Assembly: GCA_903813345.2 (NCBI GenBank)
Contig: CAIIXF020000002.1
Location: 14,888,467 to 14,952,466, forward strand
Origin: Owenia fusiformis
Lineage: Eukaryota > Annelida > Polychaeta > Sabellida > Oweniidae
Length of the DNA: 64,000 nt
Direction: 5' to 3'
Below the pieces are notes generated by a model, which did no database searches, was not told the DNA's origin, and saw only the letters and a program-made list of their open reading frames with translations. Position numbers and translations under genes: made by a program. This document shows, piece after piece, positions 1 through 12,212 of the stretch (positions within the stretch are counted from its first letter, which is position 1; every line of letters begins with the position of its first letter).

Positions 1-809
1 AAGGTTCTGTTGTATTGCTTCTACTCCCTGTGAAAGACTTTGTGTTTTTCATACCAACTATCTCAATCTTTTTGTTATTTTGGTTCTCGAGTTTATCAGC
101 TTGACTATTTATTGAACTAAATAATACAGACTTATTTCCACTATCATCTCTGGCTGATTCAGGTAGACACATGTTTCTAGTAGCCGACACCTGGAGGTGT
201 GTATCCTCTTGTCCATGTGTTATATCACCATCATGAATATAATTTAGGGATGTTTCAACAGGACTGCTCGCTGATATCTCACTATAATTACTGGCACTAA
301 TAGAGGATGTATCATCTGAGTGACCACAGCTAACTTGCAGGGAATCTTCCAGAATATGACGCGATTGTGAGCTTCCATAATCAGATACGCAGCTAAGTTC
401 TCCCCCTGGTAGATTCATAAAGCTGTACCCAGTGTGGGAGTCTTGTCTTTGCACAAGTTTATGTTGATGAGTTTCTGAATCAAGTGGACTAACAGGGAGA
501 GTAGGGTTAGAAGAAAGTTGAATCTGAGATTCCACATTATTTTTAAAGTGTTCAAATATGTTTTGATTTGTAGAACCTCCAGTCGTGATCACCTGGGTAG
601 CAATCAAACTATTAGCACCCTTAGTAATCACACTGTTAGGGTCCTGGTCCCCAACACTTTCAACAAGTCCCTGTAATGTCTGTCCAGCATAGCACATGGT
701 TTTGAAGCCAAACATATATACAGCACCTTCTAGGGCACAATCAATACATGATTTAAGCACCTGACTCCAGTCTACTGATGGGTGTTCATCTTCAAGCGTG
801 GATAAATAC
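1..809 (-). CDS. DDIAS: DDIAS coding exon 3 (partial)
   Basis: A fine polypyrimidine tract and acceptor (CTTTGTTTTCTCTTTCCAG) ends at 810. The frame is then open for all 809 bases to the window edge, about 269 codons without a stop. The first 90 residues are ordered (YLSTLEDEHPSVDWSQVL; CALEGAVYMFGFKTMCY), like the family's OB-fold end. The rest is a low-complexity Ser/Thr/Asn/Asp tail. Confidence 0.87.
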
Positions 810-3800
810 CTGGAAAGAGAAAACAAAGAAAATACTTTAATCCTTGGATTTGACTGCAATATATTTCATATCTTAGAGAAACAAACAGTATGAAAAATTA
901 AGAAAAATATTCCAATTTTTTAGCTTTAAACATGAAGACACCACTTCCATTCCAACCTTGTTTGGTGAACTTGACATCTTGATAAAGTTCTAGTTTTGTG
1001 GATTTACAGACAGTATCCTTTCAATCATGACAATTCAACACTTGTATTAGTTCAACAAGTTAAACCTAGCCTGGGCCTTATTTCTTATCTGACATATCTT
1101 GTGGCCCGCCCTAGGTTTAACATCTGTGCCTATTTGGCCTATTTGTCCCTTGATGCAAAAAATTATGGCAGTGCATGAAATTCCATGCGCGTTTAATTAA
1201 AGGTGCAACAATTAGTGCAGAGGAGCCATTCAATGATCACGGACCAGTGTCAAAAAATATCTAGGTTTGGATATTTCATCAAGACTTACATCTATTTTTA
1301 TTATCTACAAAGAAACCCCCTAGATAAACATTATTTCAGCTGATATTCCTCTTGAATCATGATGGATCTTAAAAATGAAAAAGCGGATTTCCCCTTTTTC
1401 AAGCTTTGAACTGAATTTACACTTCTTAATGCTGAAATTGATAGGTTATCCATACATTTTAAGAAAATAGGTATGTCAAAGAAGATGTTAAGCCAAATGT
1501 TGCCTTGATAGCTCAGAAAAAGTTAAAATTTTCCTTTTTTCTCTCTACAGGCCTTGTTGCCCCTTTAATAACTGATAGTGAGAATTTGCTACCAATGAAA
1601 GCATAGCACGGAAGTTAAGCCCAATCATGGCAACAAGAACATTCAGATTAATAAATGAAAGCCGTGGTATTGGGTTTAACTTGTTGAGCTACACTTGTAT
1701 ATGTGGACTCAATAATCAATTGTAATTGGATGTTATTTTGGCCCAGCTTCTTTACTGATACAGCATACACAGTATACTTAATATATATTTCATTTTTGTC
1801 ATTTGTAGTTTCCTTATTGCAACAAATTCAAGACACAAGTTACCTTTGAAGTCCATTGGCATTTATACCAAAGAAATGCTGCACACATTTGCCAAACAGC
1901 ACAACCTTGGCTTGAAAAGAGTCCTGCTGTATGACTAGAGAGAGTCTGTACCTGTGATTTACATCTGGCCTCAAAACCTTGTTGTTGCACTTGGAACAGC
2001 AAAACCTGGAAAACACAAGAATATTTCAAATGCCAGAGCTCTGAGCCTCAGGTGATACTTTTTACTGTTAAAATAGTATTGAACATATCTTGAATTGGCC
2101 ACATGCAAAAGTATTGTATTTCATTTGTATGTATGAACTCTCATTTTTGATTCCTCTATTACTTATTACACAAGCATCTCTTTCAATGCTATTTAGTAAT
2201 ATGCAAAACCTATTATACTTGTACATGCATGGATCAGTACAGTTCATTGCAGTGTGATGTATTCTGCTGTATTTGTGTTTTATTTGGCAAGCAATTTATA
2301 TTAGCAAACTTGACAATTAAAAAAAATTGACAGATTAAGTCAAGTAAAAAAGCTAACTGAAGTCACCAGAAATAAGTTGTAACATGTCAATATGTGTTGA
2401 CGATAAAAATCTCAAGTCTATGTGATCACTACTTCGTAAATTATTGCAAATGGTTATAAAAAGTTACAAGTAGTCCATGTATTTGTTGGCAATTGTACCA
2501 GATATTCTACAAAAGAGTGAGAGAGTATAACAATATGTCACCACATTTGGTGGTTACATAATAACCAATAAACAACATCAACAAAACACGTGTATCTGTA
2601 GAAACTTCAAGTTAAACAGATGAATAGTTTTCTACATGTACTGAGCTGTTCCAAAACAGACCAAGTACAGTAGAATTGCTAAGTGGAACACCTCTGTAAG
2701 TGGAACACCTTGCAAGTGGAACACTTTTTCAAAGTCCCATTTTAAAAACCCATGGACTTAATGTTAATTGAACCTCTGTTAATGGAGCACCTCCAAACTC
2801 TCAGTGATCTCCCAGACAAAAAATTTAAACATTATTTTTAATAAAAAAATTTAAAATACCCAATACATCAAGATCTCATTAATACCTTCAGAGTTATGCT
2901 GAAAACATATGTAAATATTATCGTGTCACCATATTGTACCATTAAAAAGAAATAAAAGAAATGGTACATTTTGGAGTATGATACTCCAGCCCCGTTTTCA
3001 ATAGCTTTTACTCTTAGCGTTGTTGGACTTCAAACAGAAGTTAAAGTTACTCGCAAATGATATATCCATTGCATGGAGTAGGTAATTTATTTTGATATAG
3101 GGAAACATATGAGTAAAAAATAAATTGTGTGGATTTCTTAGTGTTCCTACGTAAAATAGCATGCTCCGTCACAGTGGACAAATTTTTCGATACCAGCCTG
3201 TGTTAATACCCCTTGCTGTTTGTTTCAAACTTGATAAGTAAGATTAAGAATGACAGTTAAAAACAATTATTAGCAGTAGGAAGTCTAAAACTTAATTTCC
3301 TGAGACTGGCAGAATGAGGAGGATTAAGAATGTGAGTAAAACAAATGAATTATTAATGGTTGCAATGCAATGAAATGTGAACCATACATTTCCAGTGATA
3401 CAGTGATACATATAAACCCTATATTTGATCTTGTGTTCCTTAAATCCCCGCGGACCCCCAAACTTCCGTAAGTGGAACACCTCCAAAGTAGAACGCTTTT
3501 TGGCAGAACGGAGCGTGTTCCACTTACACAGGTTCTACTGTATACATCGTCGCGTGAGAATAACTTTGTACTAACTGCCATTTTCAAAAAAATTGAGATA
3601 GACATGGAATTTTACTATTTGAAACACAGGCTTTCATCTCAGATACATGCCCCATCTCAATTCCCTCTCGTTAAGCTAGAATTCAGTGTGAAATTGTACC
3701 ATCTCCAGACAAACAGCTTATTTCTAATTTCAAATTGCCATATCTGATATCAACTGTTTCAACCAATCAACTCTCTAAGAATTGGTCATGTGACTTGCAA

Positions 3801-6800
3801 AACTTGGAGTTATAACAATCTTATATTAAAACGAAGTATGCGAATATGCATGTTATTGTATCTAGAATGAAATAATGTTTTGTAACACAATACCATGCCA
3901 GTTTGCATGGCTGGCCTTTCATGTTTTAGTTTTAGAACTATTACAAGTAGATCAAAAAAATAAAATGATACAGTATGTGTAATCCCATGCATATTCAAAT
4001 TATATGCCCTCAATTACTCTTTGTATTATGGATGCTCATTGGATTATTCATGGCCACATGATATGAAATAGAATTACTAATTTCCTCGAAAACCTAAATC
4101 CTCGCTACCAGGGAAGATGAAAAGTACAAATGACCAGTTAATTAGATCATGTGAGCAGTCAAAAGTACCCTTTATCTTCCCTGCTACCAGGTCTTATAGG
4201 GGTTTGAATGGCCAAATGCAATAGAAATGCATATACGAAGCTGTCATCATTAAATGTTGAAAATGAAAGACTACTTATTTGTTTATTCAAATAGAGTACA
4301 TAATAATAGGTTATATACTAGATATAGTAATCAAAACAAATAGTAACTGTCATATTTTGCACTACATTGCTCAAAGGCAATCACTGTCTGTACAGTTGGG
4401 GACAAAAATAAATGACAGGTCGATTTTCGATCACCATTTCCTAATTATGGTGGTCTGAAAGCCCATAATTTCCAATATTGTCTAGATACATATCCCTTAA
4501 AATTTGTATATTTTACATTTTGTATAATCTCATCCACTGATTTATGGCCTCTTGTTAATTCTCTTATTTTTAACATGGGAAATCCTCACTTCAGCAAATC
4601 CACCTGTCATTTATTTATGTCCCCAACTGTATACTATTGAAATCTCTTTCAAAATGATGTTTTATAGTTTGTGGAAAAAAACTAAATCTATTTAAACTAG
4701 CTTTAACTTTTACTGACCATACACTATATCAATAAGGAGTTATCTTTATGTTAGTATAGTCCCGTAAAACACTTATTTTATTTTCTCTTCATCTATGATT
4801 TACTTTGCGCTTTTCACTGAACATCTGGGATATTTTTATTAGTTATTTTATTACTAGTATGTTTTTCAGATTTGTCCTTTCTTTTGCATTTTTGGGATCA
4901 TTGTTTTTAGATCATATTCATTTTATTTTGGAAAAGTAACAAATTGGTTCAATTTCTTTACAAAGAGCCACTCATAGTCTCCACTTCTACAATTGCTTCA
5001 ATTCCCAATTGTACTCCACAGAGTAGCAAACAACAGAAAATGAATGGATAATGATAGCTGCATCCCAATGAACAAAATGTGATTACCTAAATCGAGGTTT
5101 CATCACTTTCATTAAGGGGCGGGGTCAAAATATCGATGTTCATATGGAGACGAAAGTACTTTCGCGAGGGGGGGAGGGGGTTTTTGGGAACTTTCGTTGA
5201 CCAAAAAAACATCGATAATTCGGATCTGATATACAAAAATAATTGGACTTACCCACTTTTTCTGGCGCTATGTTCTGATAAAAGGCTTGTTTTCAATAGT
5301 TCGTGAGCTTTTTTGTGTGACAGGTCCAAAATATCGGTAGATAAAGACGATAATTCGATCATTTTTCAAATAAATTCCGTACTTTTCCCTCCTCCTTTTG
5401 AAGAGTTCAATGCAGTTAAATTGCGAACGTGTGTTAATTCACCGTAATAATAACCCGGCAAATAGGATACGATTATGCCTCTCAAAATCAATGTTTTTTG
5501 AAGTGACCTAAGCTTTCGTCTAGAGGGGGGGGGTGGGGGGGTTGTTGTCCAAACGAAATTACTTTCGTCTCCATATGAACATTGATATTTTGACCCCGCC
5601 CCTAATCTACAATGAATTAGAAATTATTTTTCTATTTTCAAATTTCTTCCATGTGCATGTAATAAAAATTGGTTATGTCTTAGGCCCTAAGGATCTGAAA
5701 CCTGCTGGTCAAAATGGAATTACGGACCAGTTGCAATGTTATTCTCCTATACCCAGTGAAAAAATCAACTGGTCTGTATCAAAAATAACCTGATAATGAC
5801 CAGCGGACCGGCCCTTAGGGGCTACATTGTAATGTGCTGGGAGGTTTAGGCTACAGGGTTTATACCGAGGGAAATATGTGGGGGACTGTATTGGCATCAT
5901 TGGTTTCAATGCATTGTACTTCTGCCTTAGTTTCAAAGGCAATAAATTCTTTTTGAAGGGTGCCCTGAGATTCCAAAATTAAGAAATAATTGTACTTATT
6001 TGAGAAATTGATTTTAAAGTTTTATAAATTGAATTTTCTTTATTTTATTAAATAATATTCTTTTGTTTTTGAAGATTTTTTTACAAAGCAAAACATTATT
6101 TTTCATTCTAGATACAATAACATGCATTTTGGCATACTTTGTTTTAATATAAGATTGTTATAACTCCAAGTTTTGCAAGTCACATGACCAATTCTTAGAG
6201 AGTTGATTGGTTGAAACAGTTGATATCAGATACACGCCCGGTGATCGTGAATATGGGACGGAGGGAGGAGCAGGCAATTTCTGCTTGGAAATTCAACAAA
6301 TCTGGAAGATTTGTTTTTCAAGAAAAAGTTTACTATTGAATTGCTAAATGGATAGGCGCACGGTATGGTAGAATATGTTAGGTTTTCTGGGATTTTTTCT
6401 GAAACGATGCGCATCTAAAGTATGAGATCTATTAAAAAAGGCGCAAGGCCATCAACAGGCACAAATCAACGTTTTTGCTATAAATCAAGCAACAATGGAC
6501 TACACGACCTGTAATAAATACTTGTAAGTGATGTTATCATAACTAAATTAATGTCATTGCTGAATTTATAAAATAAGTTTCCATACGTAAAATAAAAAAT
6601 AATCGAAAATAATTAAAATGGGACGGAGGGGGGAAGGGGACGGAGGGGGGGAGTAATAATTCTATAAAGTGAAACAACTTCACACGAATTCTTGTATTTG
6701 AAAAATGAACTCATTAACTTAGTAAGAAACTGGATGATATACCCCTGGAGACTGAAAAATGGGGACATTTGGAGTAAAAGGACTTAAAGTCGCGAAACAT

Positions 6801-7653
6801 CTCTAATCATGTCTTATATACATATTGCTCCCCCCCCCCTCCGTCCCCTCCCCCCCTCCGTCCCAAATTCATTATTTTCGATTATTTTTTATTTCACATA
6901 TGGAAACATATTTTATAAATTCAGCAATGACATTAATTTAGTTATGATAACATCACTTACAAGTATTTATTACAGGTCCTCCAGACCATTGTCGCTTGAT
7001 TTATAGCAAAAAGGTTGATTTGTGCCTGTTGATGGCCTTGCGCCTTTTTTAATAGATCTCATACCTTAGATGCGTATCGTTTCAGAAAAAATCCCAGAAA
7101 ACCTAACATATTCTACCATACCGTGAGCCTATCCATTTAGCAATTCAATAGTAAACTTTTTCTTGAAAAAATAAATCTTCCAGATTTGTTGAATTTCCTA
7201 GCAGAAATTGCCTGCTCCCCCCCCCTCCGTCCCATATTCACGATCACCGGGCGTGAGATATGGCACATTGAAATTAGAAATAAGCTGTTATTCCGGTGGG
7301 AAATTGTATCAACTCCATTTCCATAGTTTTAAAAAAGGATCTTGTAAATTGTTTCAAGGTATGATATTTCATATAAGATATCTCTAGGGTGAGACCAGGT
7401 GACATACAAAAAATCAAGTTTAACATAGCAATACTAAGTAAGATACAGACCTCTGAACTTTCAAACCTTGATTTCTCAGTTCCGTAAAAATGTGAGATAG
7501 TACAAAGTTGTTCTCATGCGACGACATATACACCTACCATTTAGTGTCGAGACTGAGCAGTTTGCTGAAGCAGAGATGACAGCTGGGATAGAATACATTG
7601 CCTTCACCTACACTCACTATAGTAGCTAGAATCAGGCACCTCTTCTTGGACAT
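1..7653 (-). CDS. DDIAS: DDIAS (noxin) orthologue, 5' part, three exons, continues past left edge
   Basis: DDIAS (DNA-damage-induced apoptosis suppressor) carries an N-terminal OB-fold/zinc-ribbon region like the C-terminal part of the RPA large subunit, and in vertebrates it protects damaged cells. Coding exons read here are 7538-7653, 1844-2005 and 1-809. Phases fit exactly: exon 1 ends in TG, exon 2 supplies G (Trp39); exon 2 ends in AG, exon 3 supplies G (Arg93). At least 362 residues are visible. The zinc ribbon shows C25-x2-C28 (PSCHLC) and C42-x2-C45 (CSKC), followed by the NHRYRLSLVI and VVLFGKCVQHFFGI strands and the GLQRYL turn that match vertebrate DDIAS. The tail from about residue 150 is Ser/Thr/Asp-rich and looks disordered, as in the family. 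The Met at 7653 was chosen because MSKKR aligns with the family start and a possible acceptor lies at 7659-7660, so a 5'UTR intron is likely. Confidence 0.88.
1039..1715. repeat. Weak inverted repeat in DDIAS intron 2
   Basis: TCAACAAGTTAAACC near 1053 returns inverted near 1675, with ACTTGTAT nearby on both sides. An inner hairpin pairs GTTAAACCTAG (about 1059) with CTAGGTTTAAC (about 1121). This is probably a decayed MITE. Confidence 0.35.
1844..2005 (-). CDS. DDIAS: DDIAS coding exon 2
   Basis: 162 bp. The acceptor TTGTGTTTTCCAG ends at 2006 and the donor AAG|GTAACTT begins at 1843. The correct frame starts after one base. It encodes the second CxxC and the OB-fold strands. A different open frame of 71 codons also spans this exon, but its phases do not fit. 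Confidence 0.87.
2668..3540. mobile_element. Tigger/pogo-like MITE
   Basis: The inverted ends read CAGTAGAAT(T)GCTAAGTGGAAC and CAGTAGAACCTGTGTAAGTG. TA target duplications lie at 2666-2667 and 3541-3542. The CAGTAGAACC...GTGGAACAC ends match Tigger-type elements. No transposase is left. It is nested in DDIAS intron 1 and itself holds another element (2818-3202). Confidence 0.75.
2818..3202. mobile_element. Half copy of the 54862-55638 fold-back element
   Basis: Matches the right half of the palindromic element at 54862-55638 in long runs, for example GCTGAAAACATATGTAAAT, ATGATATATCCATTGCATGG and ATACCAGCCTGTG. Only one arm is present. It lies inside the Tigger MITE. Confidence 0.7.
3541..3885. 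repeat. Left arm of a large inverted repeat in DDIAS intron 1
   Basis: Its inverse complement lies at 6098-6232 plus 7261-7530, interrupted by the element at 6233-7255. The best-conserved parts are the distal end (GTCGTCGC then ACTTTGTACTA) and about 3718-3885 (AAACTTGGAGTTATAACAA, TTCTAGAATGAAA-like). Confidence 0.7.
4391..4631. mobile_element. mariner-type MITE, copy 1
   Basis: The ends CAGTTGGGGACAAAAATAAA and CAGTTGGGGACATAAATAAA are inverted, with TA on each side. The second copy, at 41309-41549, is in the opposite orientation. Size is about 241 bp with no coding capacity. Confidence 0.85.
4632..5112. other. AT-rich intron sequence
   Basis: No coding, RNA or repeat signal is visible here; it is part of DDIAS intron 1. 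Confidence 0.4.
5116..5602. mobile_element. Harbinger-like MITE
   Basis: 487 bp with ends GGGGCGGGGTCAAAATATCG and GGGGCGGGGTCAAAATATCA in inverse orientation, flanked by TAA at 5113-5115 and 5603-5605. The 3-bp TWA duplication and G-rich ends suggest PIF/Harbinger. Both subterminal regions carry poly-G tracts on the same strand. Confidence 0.75.
5684..5822. mobile_element. Short hairpin MITE
   Basis: GCCCTAAGG...CTGCTGGTCA pairs with TGACCAGCGG...CCTTAGGGGC in inverse orientation about 140 bp apart. An inner GACCAGTTG/CAACTGGTC pair is also present. Confidence 0.6.
6098..7530. repeat. Right arm of the DDIAS intron 1 inverted repeat, interrupted
   Basis: Inverse of 3541-3885. It is split by insertion of the 6233-7255 element and runs to within 8 bp of the DDIAS exon 1 donor. 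Confidence 0.65.
6233..7255. mobile_element. 1,023-bp fold-back transposon with 5-bp target duplication
   Basis: Nearly palindromic: the arms of about 450 bp begin CACGCCCGGTGATCGTGAAT at each end. AGATA is duplicated at 6228-6232 and 7256-7260, and the uninterrupted target is preserved in the inverted copy near 3745. Poly-G/poly-C tracts (GGGACGGAGGGGGG) lie in both arms. A diverged single arm recurs at 61277-61686. Confidence 0.88.
7538..7653 (-). CDS. DDIAS: DDIAS coding exon 1
   Basis: Encodes MSKKRCLILATIVSV onward to LSLDTK plus two bases of Trp39. The donor reads TG|GTAGGTG. It supplies the first zinc-ribbon CxxC pair. The upstream reading frame stays open to 7719, but that part is probably 5'UTR or intron. 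Confidence 0.85.
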
Positions 7654-7659
7654 AACAAC

Positions 7660-8775
7660 TAAAACATAAGAGATCAAAATAAAGGAACATTCTCCACTGC
7701 AGAATCTCTGGTACTGCACTCTTCAAACGTAGTTACCGAAACAGGGGTTACATGATACTGATTTGATGAAATGTTTCAAATGTTGAAAAATTGTTTTCTA
7801 AATATTCTATTTTCTGACCAATCAACAGCAATTGTAGTCACAATTTGAACAATTATTTCCATACAAGTGTCTACACTTCATTTGTAATTGAATAAGGATA
7901 TTTCAAATCTCTTCAAAGTCATATACCGGAACAGCCTGACAACGGTAAAGTCAGATACGGTTGTCACAAATGGTGACAACTTATATTGGCTCGCTGTCTT
8001 GTGTACACTTTGCACTATACATCATCATAGGTATGTTATAATGAATCATATTTCATTGAAGGTGTTATTTCTTAATCTTTGCATGACAGTGCAGCGGGAA
8101 TGCAAAGTTTAGGGAGACGATACCTCAGTGGAATGAAGCAGTCACAATTTTTGGGCTTAAATTATTTTCACACATTGCAAAATATTTTCTACAAAACCAC
8201 CTAAAAGATGCAAAATCACTAAAAGAACATATTTTCAATGAAACTTTTTGCAAGGGTCAAGTTAGCAAAGCATCAATTCTAATCTCTTCACCTTGACAAC
8301 CATACAACAAATGCATTATTGGTTGTATAATGGAATGCAGTTACAGATGCAGGCTGTCCAACTATCCCACAATCTGCATATTTGTCACACATTTGCTGAA
8401 GAAATTGAAGTCATGCCAGCTCTTTTTACGTAACAGATGTCACGCAAAAACGCATTTTACCTGATAATTGTCAAACAAAAATATTTCTGTAGAAGAACTT
8501 AAAAAAACGAACGCAGATACTTAAAAAAACTAACGCCGAAAAAAAGTGAATGCATTCCGTTCGGACTTTTCACACGAATTCTGTGTCATGCATTTGCTTC
8601 GAAACTTGTGTATATGTCATGCATTTGCTTCAAAATTTTTTGTACCTACCCCCCATTTACAGAGTTTTAGCGAGTGGGAAAAAATTAAGGTGTCTGATAT
8701 TCTGACCAAGGTGTTCAGTTTTGGAGCAAGGTGTCAACAATTTGAATGTTCAACAAATGTAAGTCACTCATGTTC
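7660..8775. other. Region upstream of DDIAS
   Basis: No gene seen. It should hold the DDIAS promoter and 5'UTR. A 35-bp hairpin at 7936-7970 recurs at 37076. A small tandem duplication of TCATGCATTTGCTTC lies at 8586-8635. Confidence 0.4.
7936..7970. repeat. 35-bp hairpin, copy 1
   Basis: TGACAACGGTA and TACGGTTGTCA form an imperfect hairpin. Copy 2 at 37076-37110 matches 33 of 35 bases. Confidence 0.7.
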
Positions 8776-9397
8776 ACACCCCATTCTCTTACATGTTGTA
8801 GCACCAGAAGTTTACCACATTATACAAGTATTTTCGGCGGGAGATTTGTAGGTACTCATTTGTTTTGACGCTTTGACAGAATTGCTCTTTCCTTTTCGTA
8901 GAACCATTGACCATACCTTGCAGATATACCTTGTAGTATCACTACGTCTCAAAATTACGTCTGAACACGGTATAAAACCACTCAAACCTTCTAGAAAGCA
9001 CGACAATTTTTGGGAAAAAATAATCATTGTTCACAAAAATCATCATAGTTTCTATAATTCTAACTCTATCATCTTGAAATATTGATAAGATCAACAATAC
9101 ACTTTCTATACATCATCCAGACACTTCAGTTTCCCAAATCAATTGATGAATTCCGAGAAATTAATTTCTTTGTAACGTAACGATTTAAGGTTTAAGAAGT
9201 TTTAAACCGTGTTCAGACAAAATGTTGAGATACTAGAAGTATATCTGCATGGTATGGTCAATGTTAAGATACGAAAGGGAAAGGACCATATTCTGTCATA
9301 ACGTCGAAATAAATGAGTACTTACAAATCTACCGCTGAAAATACTGGGTATAACGTCGTAAAATTCCGGTGCTACAACATGTAAGAGAATGGGGTGT
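8776..9397. mobile_element. Palindromic MITE
   Basis: ACACCCCATTCTCTTACATG at the left is inverted at the right. The arms continue inward (GTTGTAGCACC; TACCTTGCAGATATA; ACACGGT) for about 230 bp each. No clear target duplication was found. Confidence 0.75.
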
Positions 9398-10222
9398 TCC
9401 CAAGTTGACAGGCCTGATTCTCAAACCAGTGAAATTGAAAATTCCGCCATACCTCAAAAGTCATAATGTGGAGGCATTCTCACACCAGATCCTAAAATTT
9501 GTATCTATTGCCATACTAAATGTCAAAAAAGTACCCCATATGCGCTGAGAATCCCTGTTGTGTAGTTGAATCCACAATTATCTGGGTTTATCGGCAAAAC
9601 GGGAACATTTTTCTTTTTCATCGAGAGAGATTTTCAAGATGGTGGTTAGATTTAAAAGGGTATTCTCCGTTTGACTGGCCTGGAAATGGCCCGGAAGTAT
9701 CAAAAAATGGAGTTTGACCCCCCTCTAAATAAAGACAGAAAAGTAAGTGTATAATGTATATTTTGTTGATATTTTACACTAAAACTGATAGAAACGTGAT
9801 TATAGCATATATGTATGTACAGAGAAATGTATACAGTATTGCGAAACGACATCTGAAACACAACTGTGCGATAATTAGGACAACTGTGCAATAATTAGGA
9901 CCACCGCAAATGCAAGTCTAAGGGGTCTTAAATTGTTAGCGTTCCGAGATTGAGAAATGTCAAACACTACTTAAATTTTAGAAGAAAGGTTGATCTTTCG
10001 TCTCATATTCTCAAAGTAAGTTGAAGTTGTCATATTTAAAATCGCCAGTAGTTTTCCAGAGTACCGGTGTGGTGATACCTAGAATTTTTTGGAAAAGTGA
10101 CCCCCCCTTGAAAAATTCTGGCTACGTGTCTGTACACTATTTCAATATGGTCCTTTGGCTTATTTTTTAAATTGAAAGGAGTTACTAACTTACTAACATT
10201 TAAAATATTTTTACTGTAGGCC
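9398..10222. other. Unassigned sequence
   Basis: No coding or RNA feature is seen. A short direct repeat of ACAACTGTGCRATAATTAGGA lies near 9859-9900. Confidence 0.35.
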
Positions 10223-10224
10223 TA

Positions 10225-11975
10225 CTCCTTGTTAACTGTTAAAAATAATAAGAACATAACTTCGACATATGAGTGTTACCTGATGAATGGGACCCTCACG
10301 TGCCTTCTAAATGGTAGTAAACGAACGCTAGTGTAACTACATCAGCTTATCTTTCCGTCCGATCAACAATAAGTACAGTTATACAAGAAATGTAAACGAA
10401 GTGAAAATATTTCCAAGACTTTTCCGAAAGACATGTCATTTCCGGAAGTTATGATACGTTATATTACCGAACATGCGTGAAAATGGAACTTTTGTTCGTT
10501 CATTTTACGAGAGCTAAATAAAATGCGAACATCCAAGCATCGGGTATGACTCCACCATTGTTTGCCGTTTTACTACTTGCCACAATCAACCTCACTGCCA
10601 GCATATCAAACAAGGCCCATTTTCCATCAAACTTGGCCCAACAACTATCAGGCGGATGTCCTTGAAAAATCAAGTTGACATGGTAAAAGTAAAACTTCAA
10701 AAAAGCACTATTTTTTACTTTTGAATCACCTATTATCGCCCAAATGGCTATATTTTTTTCAAGGTCAAGGTCGCCATGCTAAAAGTTGAATTACGGAGAT
10801 AAATCTGCTCTTCAGACAATGTTTGATAGCTTTTCTTCACCACGGAACAAAGATCTTTGCGCTGGTATGCCCATTTCCATGAGATAATATACGTGAAGGA
10901 GGAACTGTGTCTTTAAATTTCATCAAAACTTTATGCCAACCCGTGAAAAGGCCATTTTCGCACTACTTTTGGTGTAACAATGCCATCGAAAAAACATTCC
11001 ATTTAAACCCATGTTCGGTAATATAAGGTGTTATTACGGTAAATATCACTTCCGGGTAGGAAGTGTTTTTTATTAATACTTTAAAAACGAAGCAATGCCA
11101 ACTTTAGGTTTAAGTGTATGTACTGTGGCCATTTGAGGTATGTATGTAAAGCTGAGGCCAAGTACTTTCTAGATGTGCCATTTTTAGCAAAAAATCTCAA
11201 GAATATGGTCCCGTAAACAGGAACTACTTTATTCATCGGGGAAGCAGGGATTTTACCTAAAAATGAGTCCCTATGTTGGCGTAGCGATATTTAAAAATCG
11301 AGACACAAACCCTATGTTAAATATAGTGTCAAGATGAAGGTTATGTATAGGGGATTGCAAAAATATAGTCATTGTATGGGCTAATTCTTTTTGAGATATC
11401 AGCGTCCATTTATTGTAACTCGCGTTTGCTACCATTTCCTCAATTCTGAGATGATGGGCAAACGCGTAGTAAACATGCTCACGCCGGAACTATTTTGACC
11501 TGCATCGCTATTTTCGTAATTCAAATGAAAGTTGAACTCCTCCTCTTTAATTTGATACCAAATAGAGGCATACTAGGTACCCTAGAAGCCAACTATGGCG
11601 TTATTTAGAACAAAATTAAAATCTTTAAATGGACTATATCGGGTCATACCTTTTGGCGGATGGATATGGAACCGCACACCAGAACTTGAATTTTGTGATT
11701 TTTTTCAATATTTTTCAATGATTTACCGTAGTGACACCATAACGTATCATAACTTCCGGAATGACATGCCTTTCGGAAAAGTTTTGGAAATATTTTCACT
11801 TCGTTTATATTTCTTGTATAACTGTACTTATTGTTGATCGGACGGGAAGATAAGCTGATGTAGTTACACTAGCGTTCGTTTACTACCATTTAGAAGGCAC
11901 GTGAGAGTCCCATTCATCAGGTAACACTCATATGTCGAAGTTATGTTCTTATTATTTTTAACAGTTAACCAGGAG
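10225..11975. mobile_element. 1.75-kb DNA transposon with about 230-bp inverted ends, non-autonomous
   Basis: The ends CTCCTTGTTAACTG and CTCCTGGTTAACTG are inverted, flanked by TA. The arms match almost base for base to about 10455 and 11745 (for example GTAGTTACACTAGCGTTCG in the right arm). The open frames inside (66 and 80 codons) resemble no known transposase. Confidence 0.75.
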
Positions 11976-12212
11976 TACATGAACACGAAAAAATATTCTG
12001 AAAATTATTTACTTTGATGACCTCTAATCCTTAACTGCGATGTGTTTCAGACAACCAGTGGGATATCTAGCAATACATAAAGTTTAAATAATATGAAGAA
12101 ATTACATCAATATACATACCATAAAACACTCAAAACCTTTAGATAAATATCTCGACTTAGATTTTAAAATTTCAAATCCTCCTATTTTGAAGAGGCGGAA
12201 ATGAGAACCTAG

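Noticed and set aside
1814-2029. 71-codon minus-strand open frame starting MKYSCVFQVLL
   Set aside because: Wrong frame of DDIAS exon 2; the splice phases and family match belong to the frame one base over.
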